Below are positions 1-5,400 of a stretch of 5,732 bases of DNA, piece after piece. Positions within the stretch are counted from its first letter, which is position 1. The number at the start of each line of letters is the position of its first letter. Origin of the DNA: Actinobacteria bacterium UBA5976 (lineage in GTDB: Bacteria > Actinomycetota > Actinomycetes > S36-B12 > UBA5976). The stretch is taken from the NCBI GenBank assembly GCA_002430405.1, contig DJBM01000046.1, forward strand, positions 1-5,732, given 5' to 3'. The notes under the pieces are model-generated. The model made no database searches, was not told the DNA's origin, and worked only from the letters and a program-made list of their open reading frames with translations. The position numbers and the translations under genes were made by a program.

Positions 1-148
1 TTGTTGCGTCAATTGTTCCAGGTTGCTCAATTGGATTTAGAATTCCTAATGATGTTGGCGCTGGTGGAACAATTTCTACTTCCTCTGCCTTCGTTGGAAT
101 TCCAATTACGCCGAGAGTTAGAGCACACGTTAAAAGGGCACTCAACAT
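1..148 (-). CDS. N-terminus of exported protein, probably D-Ala-D-Ala carboxypeptidase (PBP4/DacB type), partial
   Basis: The reading frame on the minus strand begins at ATG 148-146 and stays open off the left edge, giving about 49 residues that start MLSALLTCALTLGVIGIP. This is a hydrophobic signal-peptide core followed by a plausible signal peptidase site after TKA and a mature part rich in Glu, Pro and Ile. No catalytic domain is inside the window. In many actinobacteria the gene divergent from ppa encodes the PBP4-type carboxypeptidase DacB, so that is the best guess; it rests on position and the signal peptide only. The ATG lacks both a Shine-Dalgarno sequence and the positive charges expected in a signal peptide. 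The frame is open upstream to a stop near 194-196, and an ATC codon at 178-176 with GAGG six bases before it would add THSSTRRNL, supplying two arginines. The start is therefore uncertain. Confidence 0.55.
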   Translation of the reverse strand, partial: MLSALLTCALTLGVIGIPTKAEEVEIVPPAPTSLGILNPIEQPGTIDAT

Positions 149-273
149 TAGGTTGCGACGAGTACTTGAGTGAGTGATCTCGGACCTCGTTAACTATGGA
201 GAATGCGGGTTTACATCTAAGATTGAGTGGACATTAACAAGGGTAAGTCGAAATTGCGAAATGGCGGGGAATC
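149..273. promoter_or_regulatory. Divergent intergenic region between the exported-protein gene and ppa
   Basis: These 125 bp should carry promoters for both flanking genes. On the plus strand TAAGAT at 218-223 fits an actinobacterial TANNNT -10 element, but no convincing -35 sits at the right distance. GGCGGGGA at 263-270 is the ppa ribosome binding region. On the minus strand GAGG at 188-185 is the only Shine-Dalgarno-like string. No clear palindrome or riboswitch-like structure was seen. Promoter positions are weakly supported. Confidence 0.35.
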
Positions 274-765
274 GTGGCACTTGAATTTGACGTATTAGTG
301 GAGATTCCTGGCGGTAGCCGAAATAAATACGAAGTTGACCACGAAACTGGCCGATTGAGATTAGACCGAATGCTATTTACTGCAACTCGTTACCCCCGAG
401 ATTATGGCTACATTGAGGGCACGCTTGGCCAAGACGGCGACCCATTAGATGCACTCGTGCTAATTGAAGAACCAACATTTCCTGGCGTACTAATTCGCTG
501 CCGCGCGATTGCCATGTTCCGCATGAGTGATGAAGCTGGCGAAGACGACAAGATCATGTGTGTTCCAGCGCATGATCCACGCAAATTAAATATGCAGGAC
601 ATCACTGACATGCCTGAATTTGAGCGGCTTGAAATTCAACATTTTTTTGAAACATATAAAGATTTAGAGCCAGGAAAATCAGTTGAAGGCGCCTCCTGGG
701 GAAACTGCGCCGAAGCTGAAGCCGAAATTCTTGCCTCAATTGCCCGGGCTAAGAAACTCCACTAG
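274..765 (+). CDS. ppa: Inorganic pyrophosphatase, class (family) I
   Basis: This is a soluble cytoplasmic Mg-dependent enzyme that hydrolyses pyrophosphate to two phosphates, pulling nucleic acid, protein and lipid synthesis forward. The 163-residue length matches actinobacterial Ppa (about 160). The sequence shows the family signature DGDPLDA at residues 54-60, with metal ligands D54, D56 and D59. The substrate and metal-binding segment RNKYEVDHETG covers 16-26 (K18, E20), followed by R32, then DEAGEDDK at 86-93 and HFFETYKDLEPGK at 123-135. The GTG start is chosen because a purine-rich GGCGGGGA precedes it by three bases and because it gives the compact N-terminus usual for the family; the ATG at 261 is in another frame. 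Of the two active-site histidines reported for mycobacterial enzymes, the first is kept (H23) while the position of the second is Ala (A88), as in E. coli. It appears monocistronic and converges on the next gene with a 12-bp gap. Confidence 0.96.
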   Translation: MALEFDVLVEIPGGSRNKYEVDHETGRLRLDRMLFTATRYPRDYGYIEGTLGQDGDPLDALVLIEEPTFPGVLIRCRAIAMFRMSDEAGEDDKIMCVPAHDPRKLNMQDITDMPEFERLEIQHFFETYKDLEPGKSVEGASWGNCAEAEAEILASIARAKKLH

Positions 766-777
766 CCACTTACCTTG

Positions 778-2208
778 TTAGGTAGTTGCCTTAGCTGGGA
801 TTCCTGACATTAGTCGGTTAACCACATCTACTGCGCTCCAACCACCTGGGAATTCTTTTAGCATTCCTTCAACGTCACTTGTTGTTGATCCAAGTGTTAG
901 TAGTGGTGCTTCCTTATAGCCATCTGGTCGTTCTTGTCCTAAGCCAACTGCAGCCACAAGTCCGTTGCATAAACAAATTCGATCCGTTAGATCTGGTTCG
1001 TCGCCACCCTTTTTCAAAAATGGGCTATCGGGTTCGGCTGCGCAGCGGTAACTAACTTTGCCGGCTTCATCAATGTGACTGGAGCGTAAGTACCCAAGAT
1101 CACAAAGTCGTGGTCGGGCTTTGTAAACCGAGGCATCTCCAACAGTTCCTGGCAATTCCACAACCTTGAATGGGAAACCAGTTGGCGAGGCGCGATGATC
1201 AGTTCGCACACGCAAATTTCCCTCGCGGGCGGCCTGCAGCATTTGTTCGCGGTACTCGGGTAGTAATCCAGATTCGTTACTCAATGCAAAGAGTGATCCA
1301 ACTTGGACCCCTTCTGCGCCAAGGTTTATCGCCTCGGTAACTGAGGCTGGAGTCGCGCGACCGCCAGCAAGCCAGAATGGCAAACCAACATCAGCAACTT
1401 TAGGAATGTTTGCTTCATCAAGTGGACCGTAACCAGTTTCGGTATCTTGCATACGTCGTGGTGGCGCGTTATGACCACCGGCCATGAAGTGCTCAACTAC
1501 AAATCCATCCGGGCGCGTTACTTCGTTGCGTGCTAAGTAAGAGGCAAGAACTTCGGCCGTAACAATTGCCAGGAACGCCGGCCGGGGTAACTCTGGCGCT
1601 TTGCCAAACGATTCCAGCGGATCAAATTCCAAAATTGGAGCTGCCATTCCAGCTGGTCGATCTGAGTCAATACTCAAGTGACCAGATTTACCTTGCGAAA
1701 AGTCCGTCATCAATTGCGGAATCTCGCGCGGAATTCCGGCGCCCATCAAAATTGCATCGACACCCGCAAGCATTGCGCCATAAAGCGCAGCTGGTGTAGC
1801 AGTTTGAAGTTTTTCTAAAAAGTTGATTCCGACTTTTCCATTGCCAGATTGTTTAGCTAACCAAACCTCAACGAAGTTCGATGCAACTGCAAGCTGATCA
1901 TGTTCCTTGTGCGCTTCCAGACTCAAGCGACGCATTGGTCGAAATGGTTTTCCTTGACGACCTTCCGGGCGGAAAAATTTTGCCAAGATTTCTTCGGCAA
2001 CTTCTGGGTATGGGAAATGCGCAAGTCCCTCGCGCATATGGCCACCTTCGTCACCATTTTGTAGCCGGCGGGTAACTACAGTTTCCAACGCAGTTCCTGA
2101 AACAACTCCGAGCTGACCTTCATTTGCAACGGTGCGCGCTAGACCCCAAGAAGATACTGCTGCCCCCATGCCACCTTGAATAATTGGTGGCAATCCCAAA
2201 CTGTTCAT
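778..2208 (-). CDS. NAD(P)H- or nitronate-type FMN oxidoreductase (nitronate monooxygenase / 2-nitropropane dioxygenase family)
   Basis: The protein is a predicted FMN-binding TIM barrel. PPIIQGGMGAAVS at residues 7-19 is the first barrel strand and flavin loop. VEHFMAGGHNAPP at 238-250 carries the AGGH motif typical of nitronate monooxygenases (H246 in the active site). WLAGGRATP at 279-287 with GAEGVQVGS at 297-305 forms the FMN phosphate-binding part. At 476 residues it is longer than classical nitronate monooxygenases (about 320-380); the extra length includes a C-terminal segment with the protein's only four cysteines (C369, C389, C412, C414). The family is also related to PfaD-type enoyl reductases. 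The natural substrate cannot be told: alkyl nitronate detoxification, enoyl reduction or quinone reduction are all possible. Start ATG 2208 has GGAG five bases upstream. The gene is 139 bp downstream of the DapB-like gene and has its own palindrome-rich upstream region, so it is probably regulated separately. Confidence 0.87.
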   Translation of the reverse strand: MNSLGLPPIIQGGMGAAVSSWGLARTVANEGQLGVVSGTALETVVTRRLQNGDEGGHMREGLAHFPYPEVAEEILAKFFRPEGRQGKPFRPMRRLSLEAHKEHDQLAVASNFVEVWLAKQSGNGKVGINFLEKLQTATPAALYGAMLAGVDAILMGAGIPREIPQLMTDFSQGKSGHLSIDSDRPAGMAAPILEFDPLESFGKAPELPRPAFLAIVTAEVLASYLARNEVTRPDGFVVEHFMAGGHNAPPRRMQDTETGYGPLDEANIPKVADVGLPFWLAGGRATPASVTEAINLGAEGVQVGSLFALSNESGLLPEYREQMLQAAREGNLRVRTDHRASPTGFPFKVVELPGTVGDASVYKARPRLCDLGYLRSSHIDEAGKVSYRCAAEPDSPFLKKGGDEPDLTDRICLCNGLVAAVGLGQERPDGYKEAPLLTLGSTTSDVEGMLKEFPGGWSAVDVVNRLMSGIPAKATT

Positions 2209-2229
2209 TAAATCTCCAAAGCCCCTAGC

Positions 2230-2280
2230 AAGTTACTACTGCGTAACCTACGCTAGCGTAACCTACGCTAGCGTAGGTTG
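2230..2280. promoter_or_regulatory. Overlapping tandem palindromic operators upstream of the flavin oxidoreductase
   Basis: A perfect 20-bp palindrome, AACCTACGCTAGCGTAGGTT, occupies 2260-2279. The 15-mer GCGTAACCTACGCTA is repeated exactly in tandem at 2241-2255 and 2256-2270. This creates a second palindrome core, TACGCTAGCGTA, at 2249-2260, centred 15 bp from the first. A third, degenerate core (8 of 12 positions) lies at 2234-2245, again 15 bp away. Size and symmetry are typical of operators for dimeric TetR-type repressors; the identity of the regulator is unknown and no regulator gene is in the window. The array lies 22 to 72 bp before the ATG of the minus-strand oxidoreductase, where promoter and transcription start should be, and TAGGTT strings inside it could serve as -10 elements. 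It most likely controls that gene. Confidence 0.7.
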
Positions 2281-2347
2281 CCTGTTTTATCGGAATTTAA
2301 TGATAAATCTCTGAAGTTAAGTGGGAATTTTGACCAAAATAGTGGAT

Positions 2348-3142
2348 TTAACTCAAAAGCAGGGTGTCTAGCCCTCGAATCAATCCCACATGATTACTAA
2401 CCGCTTTTGCTGCCAGCAAAGTACCGCTGACGTAAGGCGCAGGCGAGCTGCCAGCATCAAAGCGAATTGTCATGCGCTCTTCCGGCATTCCGAACACAAC
2501 TTCAGTACTAACGACAAAACTTGGTAGCCGAACTGAGTGGACTCGCGTGCCATCTACGTCTGCGCCTCGGGCTTCCTTTGGTCCGGCAATGTCAGATATT
2601 GGATAACCAAGATTGGGACGTTGAACGGCGCTGAGCCGCTCGGCAAGTTCTCGGGCAGTACCGCTTGGGACATCTGGCTTGCCAGCTTTTGCATAATCAA
2701 TAACTTCCCAGTTTGGAATATATTTTGCGACCAGCAACGCAGCTGCCTGCGCCATTGCTGCGGTAATTGCGAAGTTTCCAGCTGCAACTACGCCGACGCC
2801 ATTGGCTTTTGCGGCAGCATCGATGTCAGCAAAGTCCGCTGCTGTTAATCCGGAGGTACCAACAATGCCGTGTACGCCACGCTCGATGCCCAGCAAGATA
2901 TTGGCTTTCACTGCATCATGCGCGGTGTAATCAATTAGCACTTGAACGTTTTCAAGTGCACTTGACACGTCTGCAAATACGGGAACACCCCACGATTTAC
3001 TTTCTAATACCTCGCCAAGATCTTTGCCAGAATTAGATCGGGAAACTGCAGTTACTAACTTGAGTTCGTTATCTTCCCAAAGTCCAAATGAAAGTGCTTT
3101 TCCAGTCCATCCAGTAGCGCCTGCCATACATACGTTAATCAT
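2348..3142 (-). CDS. DapB-family (dihydrodipicolinate reductase-like) NAD(P)-dependent reductase, divergent
   Basis: The 264-residue protein has the full DapB layout: an N-terminal Rossmann fold with GATGWTG (8-14), IDYT (70-73) and GTSGLT (95-100), AGNFAI (121-126) leading into the C-terminal domain, and the signature KPDVPSGTA at 155-163. True DapB reduces hydroxy-tetrahydrodipicolinate in lysine and diaminopimelate synthesis. Here the EHHH-type catalytic stretch is replaced: aligned on PSGTA, the positions of E. coli H159 and H160 are A151 and K152, while the K163 equivalent (K155) and the PSGTA substrate loop remain. The later GxVGEH-type segment is also not evident. It may therefore be a paralogue acting on another cyclic imine or imino acid rather than the lysine enzyme. 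The start at 3142 is kept although its ribosome binding site (GAAAG) is weak, because the next ATG (codon 6) would remove the first beta strand. It lies 40 bp downstream of the MFS gene, probably in the same transcript. Confidence 0.8.
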   Translation of the reverse strand: MINVCMAGATGWTGKALSFGLWEDNELKLVTAVSRSNSGKDLGEVLESKSWGVPVFADVSSALENVQVLIDYTAHDAVKANILLGIERGVHGIVGTSGLTAADFADIDAAAKANGVGVVAAGNFAITAAMAQAAALLVAKYIPNWEVIDYAKAGKPDVPSGTARELAERLSAVQRPNLGYPISDIAGPKEARGADVDGTRVHSVRLPSFVVSTEVVFGMPEERMTIRFDAGSSPAPYVSGTLLAAKAVSNHVGLIRGLDTLLLS

Positions 3143-3182
3143 GCTTTCAGTATTGCATGCAGCATTACTTCAATGGATTGAC

Positions 3183-4424
3183 TTAAGTGGACTCGGCTTC
3201 CAAATTCTGCCCACGCAAATTGCGCACGCTAGCCACGCTCAACATGGCAGCAAGCACCACTGCAAAAATTATCGCCATACCTATCAGAGTTTGCTCAGTT
3301 CCAATTTTTTCTGTGATTGGACCTGCGATTACTAATCCGAACGGAGCAAACACCAGTGACCCAAAAGCATCGTATGAACTGACTCGCGATAACGATTCCC
3401 GCGGGATGTTGCTTTGCATTGCCGTTTGCCAAAGTACAAAAAAGAAATCCAACGCGATACCAGCGAAAAAGGCACTGACCATAATCAGTGGAATCCAATT
3501 AGTCGCACCGATAGTGAATATCCAAGTTGCAACGCCAAGTTGTGCAATCAATGCAGTCAAAAGTGGCCGCTTGGGACGAACTTTTAAGGAAACCAGTACT
3601 CCCGCAGTCATACCTACTGATAACGCAGCCAGAATGTATGACCAAGGCTTTGGCCCGCCCAGTTCCTGCTCGGCATGCACTGGTCCAACTACTCCGAGCA
3701 CACTTTCAAAAATCATGACAAGGATGGAATATCCCGCAACCACTGTCACAACCCAACTGCGGCTGGAGAATTCTTTCCAGCCATGTGCAAGATCTTCAAA
3801 CACCGAAGGTGTGTGCTCAGTAGTGTCTCTAGTTTTTCCAAATTTGCGAAGTGTGAAAACTAAAATTCCAGCAATGAAAAAAGATATTCCATCAGTAACC
3901 ATTGCCCAGCCAGCGCCGATGCCCGCAACAATAATTCCACCAGCCACAGTTCCAGCAATGTTTGCCGCGTTTGCGCCGAGACCAATAACAGAATTGGCAG
4001 ATTGCAAATCTTCTTCCGGCACTACTTCTGGAAGAAGTCCAGCAAAAGCTGGCCACCACAACGCATTGAGCGAACCACTTATGAAAGCTATGATTGCCAA
4101 ACTCATAACGGTTGCTGATCCATTGATCAGCATTATCCCGTTTGCTACGACAAATCCGCTCAAGAATATATCTGAAGTTCCAACTACAAGAGCTCTTGGA
4201 TATCGATCTGCTAAAACGCCACCGAAAAGCATGAAGACAACCATCGGTCCAAGTTGGGCAGCCATCACAATACTTAAACTCGTTGGAGTTGCGCCCTCCA
4301 AACTAAGAACTCCAAATGCAAGTGCAATTGGTCCAAGTCCATTTCCGATGTTGGAAATGATTCGCGCTATAAGTAAGGTGCGAAACGCTGGAATTAGCCA
4401 GAGTTTCTTTAGGTCAGCCAGCAT
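3183..4424 (-). CDS. MFS transporter, EntS/MFS_3-type exporter
   Basis: This is a 413-residue integral membrane protein with about twelve hydrophobic segments, for example around 14-40, 50-72, 81-101, 105-128, 145-170, 172-192, 224-246, 262-281, 288-305, 309-332, 353-369 and 378-398. The loop after the second segment carries the MFS motif A in the form GGVLADRYPR (68-77). The stretch LPEVVPEEDLQSANS (131-145) and QSNIPRESLSRVSS (337-350) are typical of the MFS_3 group that includes the enterobactin exporter EntS and many actinobacterial drug or metabolite efflux pumps. Proton-driven export of a small molecule is the likely role; substrate unknown. Its ATG lies three bases after the stop codon of the upstream hydrolase gene with no clear Shine-Dalgarno sequence, suggesting translational coupling. 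The DapB-like gene follows after 40 bp. Length is normal and no break is seen. Confidence 0.88.
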   Translation of the reverse strand: MLADLKKLWLIPAFRTLLIARIISNIGNGLGPIALAFGVLSLEGATPTSLSIVMAAQLGPMVVFMLFGGVLADRYPRALVVGTSDIFLSGFVVANGIMLINGSATVMSLAIIAFISGSLNALWWPAFAGLLPEVVPEEDLQSANSVIGLGANAANIAGTVAGGIIVAGIGAGWAMVTDGISFFIAGILVFTLRKFGKTRDTTEHTPSVFEDLAHGWKEFSSRSWVVTVVAGYSILVMIFESVLGVVGPVHAEQELGGPKPWSYILAALSVGMTAGVLVSLKVRPKRPLLTALIAQLGVATWIFTIGATNWIPLIMVSAFFAGIALDFFFVLWQTAMQSNIPRESLSRVSSYDAFGSLVFAPFGLVIAGPITEKIGTEQTLIGMAIIFAVVLAAMLSVASVRNLRGQNLEAEST

Positions 4425-4427
4425 TAG

Positions 4428-5024
4428 TTAGCGCGTTGCCAAATCTGCAGTTGAATCAGTGACCCAACTAATGACACCTGCCCATGGCGTCCAACCCTCT
4501 TCAACGGCGAAGTGCCCGGCGCCTGGTATTACTACGAAAGGTAGATCAAGTGGTTTCGCAAAAGTATTTTCAACGCCGCGAGGTTGCCATGGGTCAGAAT
4601 CGCTACCAACGAAAAGTGTCATTAATGCGGCACTGTGTGCGGCTGCCTTTACCTGCGTGGAATTTAAATCAAGTTGGAAACTTGGGACTTCCCCGCAAAG
4701 ATCTGGGTCTGCTGCTGCAACTAACAGCACTCGACCAGCTTGCTCTTGCAAGATTCCACTTTGCGCAATGTGTAACCAGGTTAGGCATCCCAATGAATGT
4801 GCAATCACGATTAACTCACCATCGCCAGCATCCCTGAGCATATCTAGTTCAACCTTGAGCACCGCTAACCACTTATCCAAACTTGGAAGTTCAGTGTCCG
4901 GAAGTTGGGGGTAAGCAACAATGTGACCTTGCTTGCGCACCTGCGTTGCAAGCAGGCGATGCCAATGGCCAACCGGGCGCTCGTTGCCCCAACCATGAAT
5001 AATCAGGATGCGCTTCACGCACAC
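4428..5024 (-). CDS. RBBP9/YdeN-type alpha/beta hydrolase (serine hydrolase)
   Basis: The 198-residue protein has the small alpha/beta-hydrolase fold of the RBBP9/YdeN family. ILIIHGWGNERPVGHWH (6-22) is the first strand with the oxyanion-hole loop. AHSLG (75-79) is the nucleophile elbow with S77. SDSDPW (141-146) holds the acid, most likely D144. GAGHF (168-172) holds the catalytic H171. The length agrees with the family (about 180-200). The reaction is probably ester or amide hydrolysis in the cytoplasm; the natural substrate is unknown. The first possible start is GTG at 5024, but a second GTG at codon 3 (5018-5016) is a better candidate: neither has a ribosome binding site, and a -10-like TACTGT lies at the spacing that would start transcription at the second GTG. 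The gene heads a likely operon with the MFS exporter. Confidence 0.87.
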   Translation of the reverse strand: MCVKRILIIHGWGNERPVGHWHRLLATQVRKQGHIVAYPQLPDTELPSLDKWLAVLKVELDMLRDAGDGELIVIAHSLGCLTWLHIAQSGILQEQAGRVLLVAAADPDLCGEVPSFQLDLNSTQVKAAAHSAALMTLFVGSDSDPWQPRGVENTFAKPLDLPFVVIPGAGHFAVEEGWTPWAGVISWVTDSTADLATR

Positions 5025-5080
5025 AACAGTATCGGTTCAGACACCAGATCAAACTTGAGCAATAACACTAGAATCTAGGC
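5025..5080. promoter_or_regulatory. Compact divergent promoter region with two probable leaderless starts
   Basis: Only 56 bp separate the two divergent genes. On the minus strand, TTGATC (5052-5047) and TACTGT (5031-5026) are spaced 15 bp, or TTTGAT with 16 bp, and the start of transcription would fall on the GTG at codon 3 of the hydrolase. On the plus strand, TAGAAT (5069-5074) ends six bases before the ATG at 5081, so the transcript would begin at the start codon; no -35 is recognisable. Neither gene has a Shine-Dalgarno sequence. The plus-strand -10 sits inside the inverted repeat CTAGA-A-TCTAG at 5068-5078, which could be a binding site or chance. Leaderless genes are common in actinobacteria. 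Confidence 0.5.
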
Positions 5081-5371
5081 ATGAGCGAATATCAAGTAAC
5101 TTACTGGCGAGATTTTCCCTCTATGGTGGTCGTGCGAGATGGCGAGGAAACAGTGAAAGTTTCTCTTGCCAGCCGCTTTCAGGAAGCAATTGATGAGGCC
5201 GCTATGCGAGTTGGCGCCGAAGATGCTGATGCGTACCTTGATGGCTGGCGTAAAAGTGACTGGGTCGTTGAAGAAGGCGATGCCGCTGAAGTTGCCGAGC
5301 GAGTGAGTTCAGGGATCGAGAATTCACTCGATGAAGCTGGATTACAAGAAATGCTCGACAAACTTTCTTAA
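5081..5371 (+). CDS. Small PF13769-like (so-called virulence factor) domain protein
   Basis: The 96-residue soluble protein opens with YWRDFPSMVVVRDG (8-21), continues with SRFQEAIDEAAMRVG (31-45) and DADAYLDGWRKSDW (48-61), and ends in an acidic helical tail (about 62-95). From memory this matches the short family named virulence factor (PF13769), whose members read YWRDIPAQV, then ERFQ.AID.AAM, then DAYL..WR. The family name should not be taken literally; the biochemical role is unknown. Related genes in other bacteria often sit in corrinoid and tetrahydrofolate methyl-transfer clusters, which fits the next gene here. There is no signal peptide, membrane segment or cysteine. The start at 5081 follows a -10-like TAGAAT with no ribosome binding site, so it is probably leaderless. 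The following methyltransferase starts 29 bp after its stop, likely on the same transcript. Confidence 0.72.
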   Translation: MSEYQVTYWRDFPSMVVVRDGEETVKVSLASRFQEAIDEAAMRVGAEDADAYLDGWRKSDWVVEEGDAAEVAERVSSGIENSLDEAGLQEMLDKLS

Positions 5372-5389
5372 TAAATTTTCCTAAACTTT

Positions 5390-5395
5390 AAGGAG
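5390..5395 (+). promoter_or_regulatory. Strong ribosome binding site of the homocysteine methyltransferase gene
   Basis: AAGGAG lies five bases before the ATG at 5401. It is the best Shine-Dalgarno match in the window and fixes the start of the methyltransferase. It contrasts with the preceding gene, which has none, so the two genes in this pair are probably translated at different levels. Confidence 0.85.
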
Positions 5396-5400
5396 TAAAG

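Noticed and set aside
261..273. ATG at 261 as an upstream start for ppa
   Set aside because: It is in a different frame from the pyrophosphatase and overlaps the ribosome binding region; GTG 274 gives the expected N-terminus.
766..777. Shared terminator between ppa and the convergent oxidoreductase gene
   Set aside because: Only 12 bp separate the two stop codons and no hairpin with a T-tract is visible there or immediately inside either gene.
2241..2280. Tandem 15-bp repeats as a possible small CRISPR array or iteron
   Set aside because: There are no spacers between the copies, only two exact units are present, and each is internally palindromic and lies directly before a gene; an operator explains it better.
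2327..2340. Inverted repeat ATTTTG-AC-CAAAAT just after the DapB-like gene as a terminator
   Set aside because: The two-base loop is too short for a normal hairpin, the stem is A/T-rich and no T-run follows, so it was not called a terminator.
3187..4431. A 414-codon open frame on the plus strand covering the whole MFS gene in antisense
   Set aside because: It mirrors the MFS gene and is rich in Ser, Thr, Pro and Lys with no recognisable domain, as expected when the opposite strand of a membrane-protein gene happens to lack stops. No ribosome binding site or family motif supports it.
4459..4914. Plus-strand open frames overlapping the hydrolase gene
   Set aside because: They lie opposite a clear alpha/beta hydrolase with an intact catalytic triad and show no domain, plausible start signal or conserved motif.
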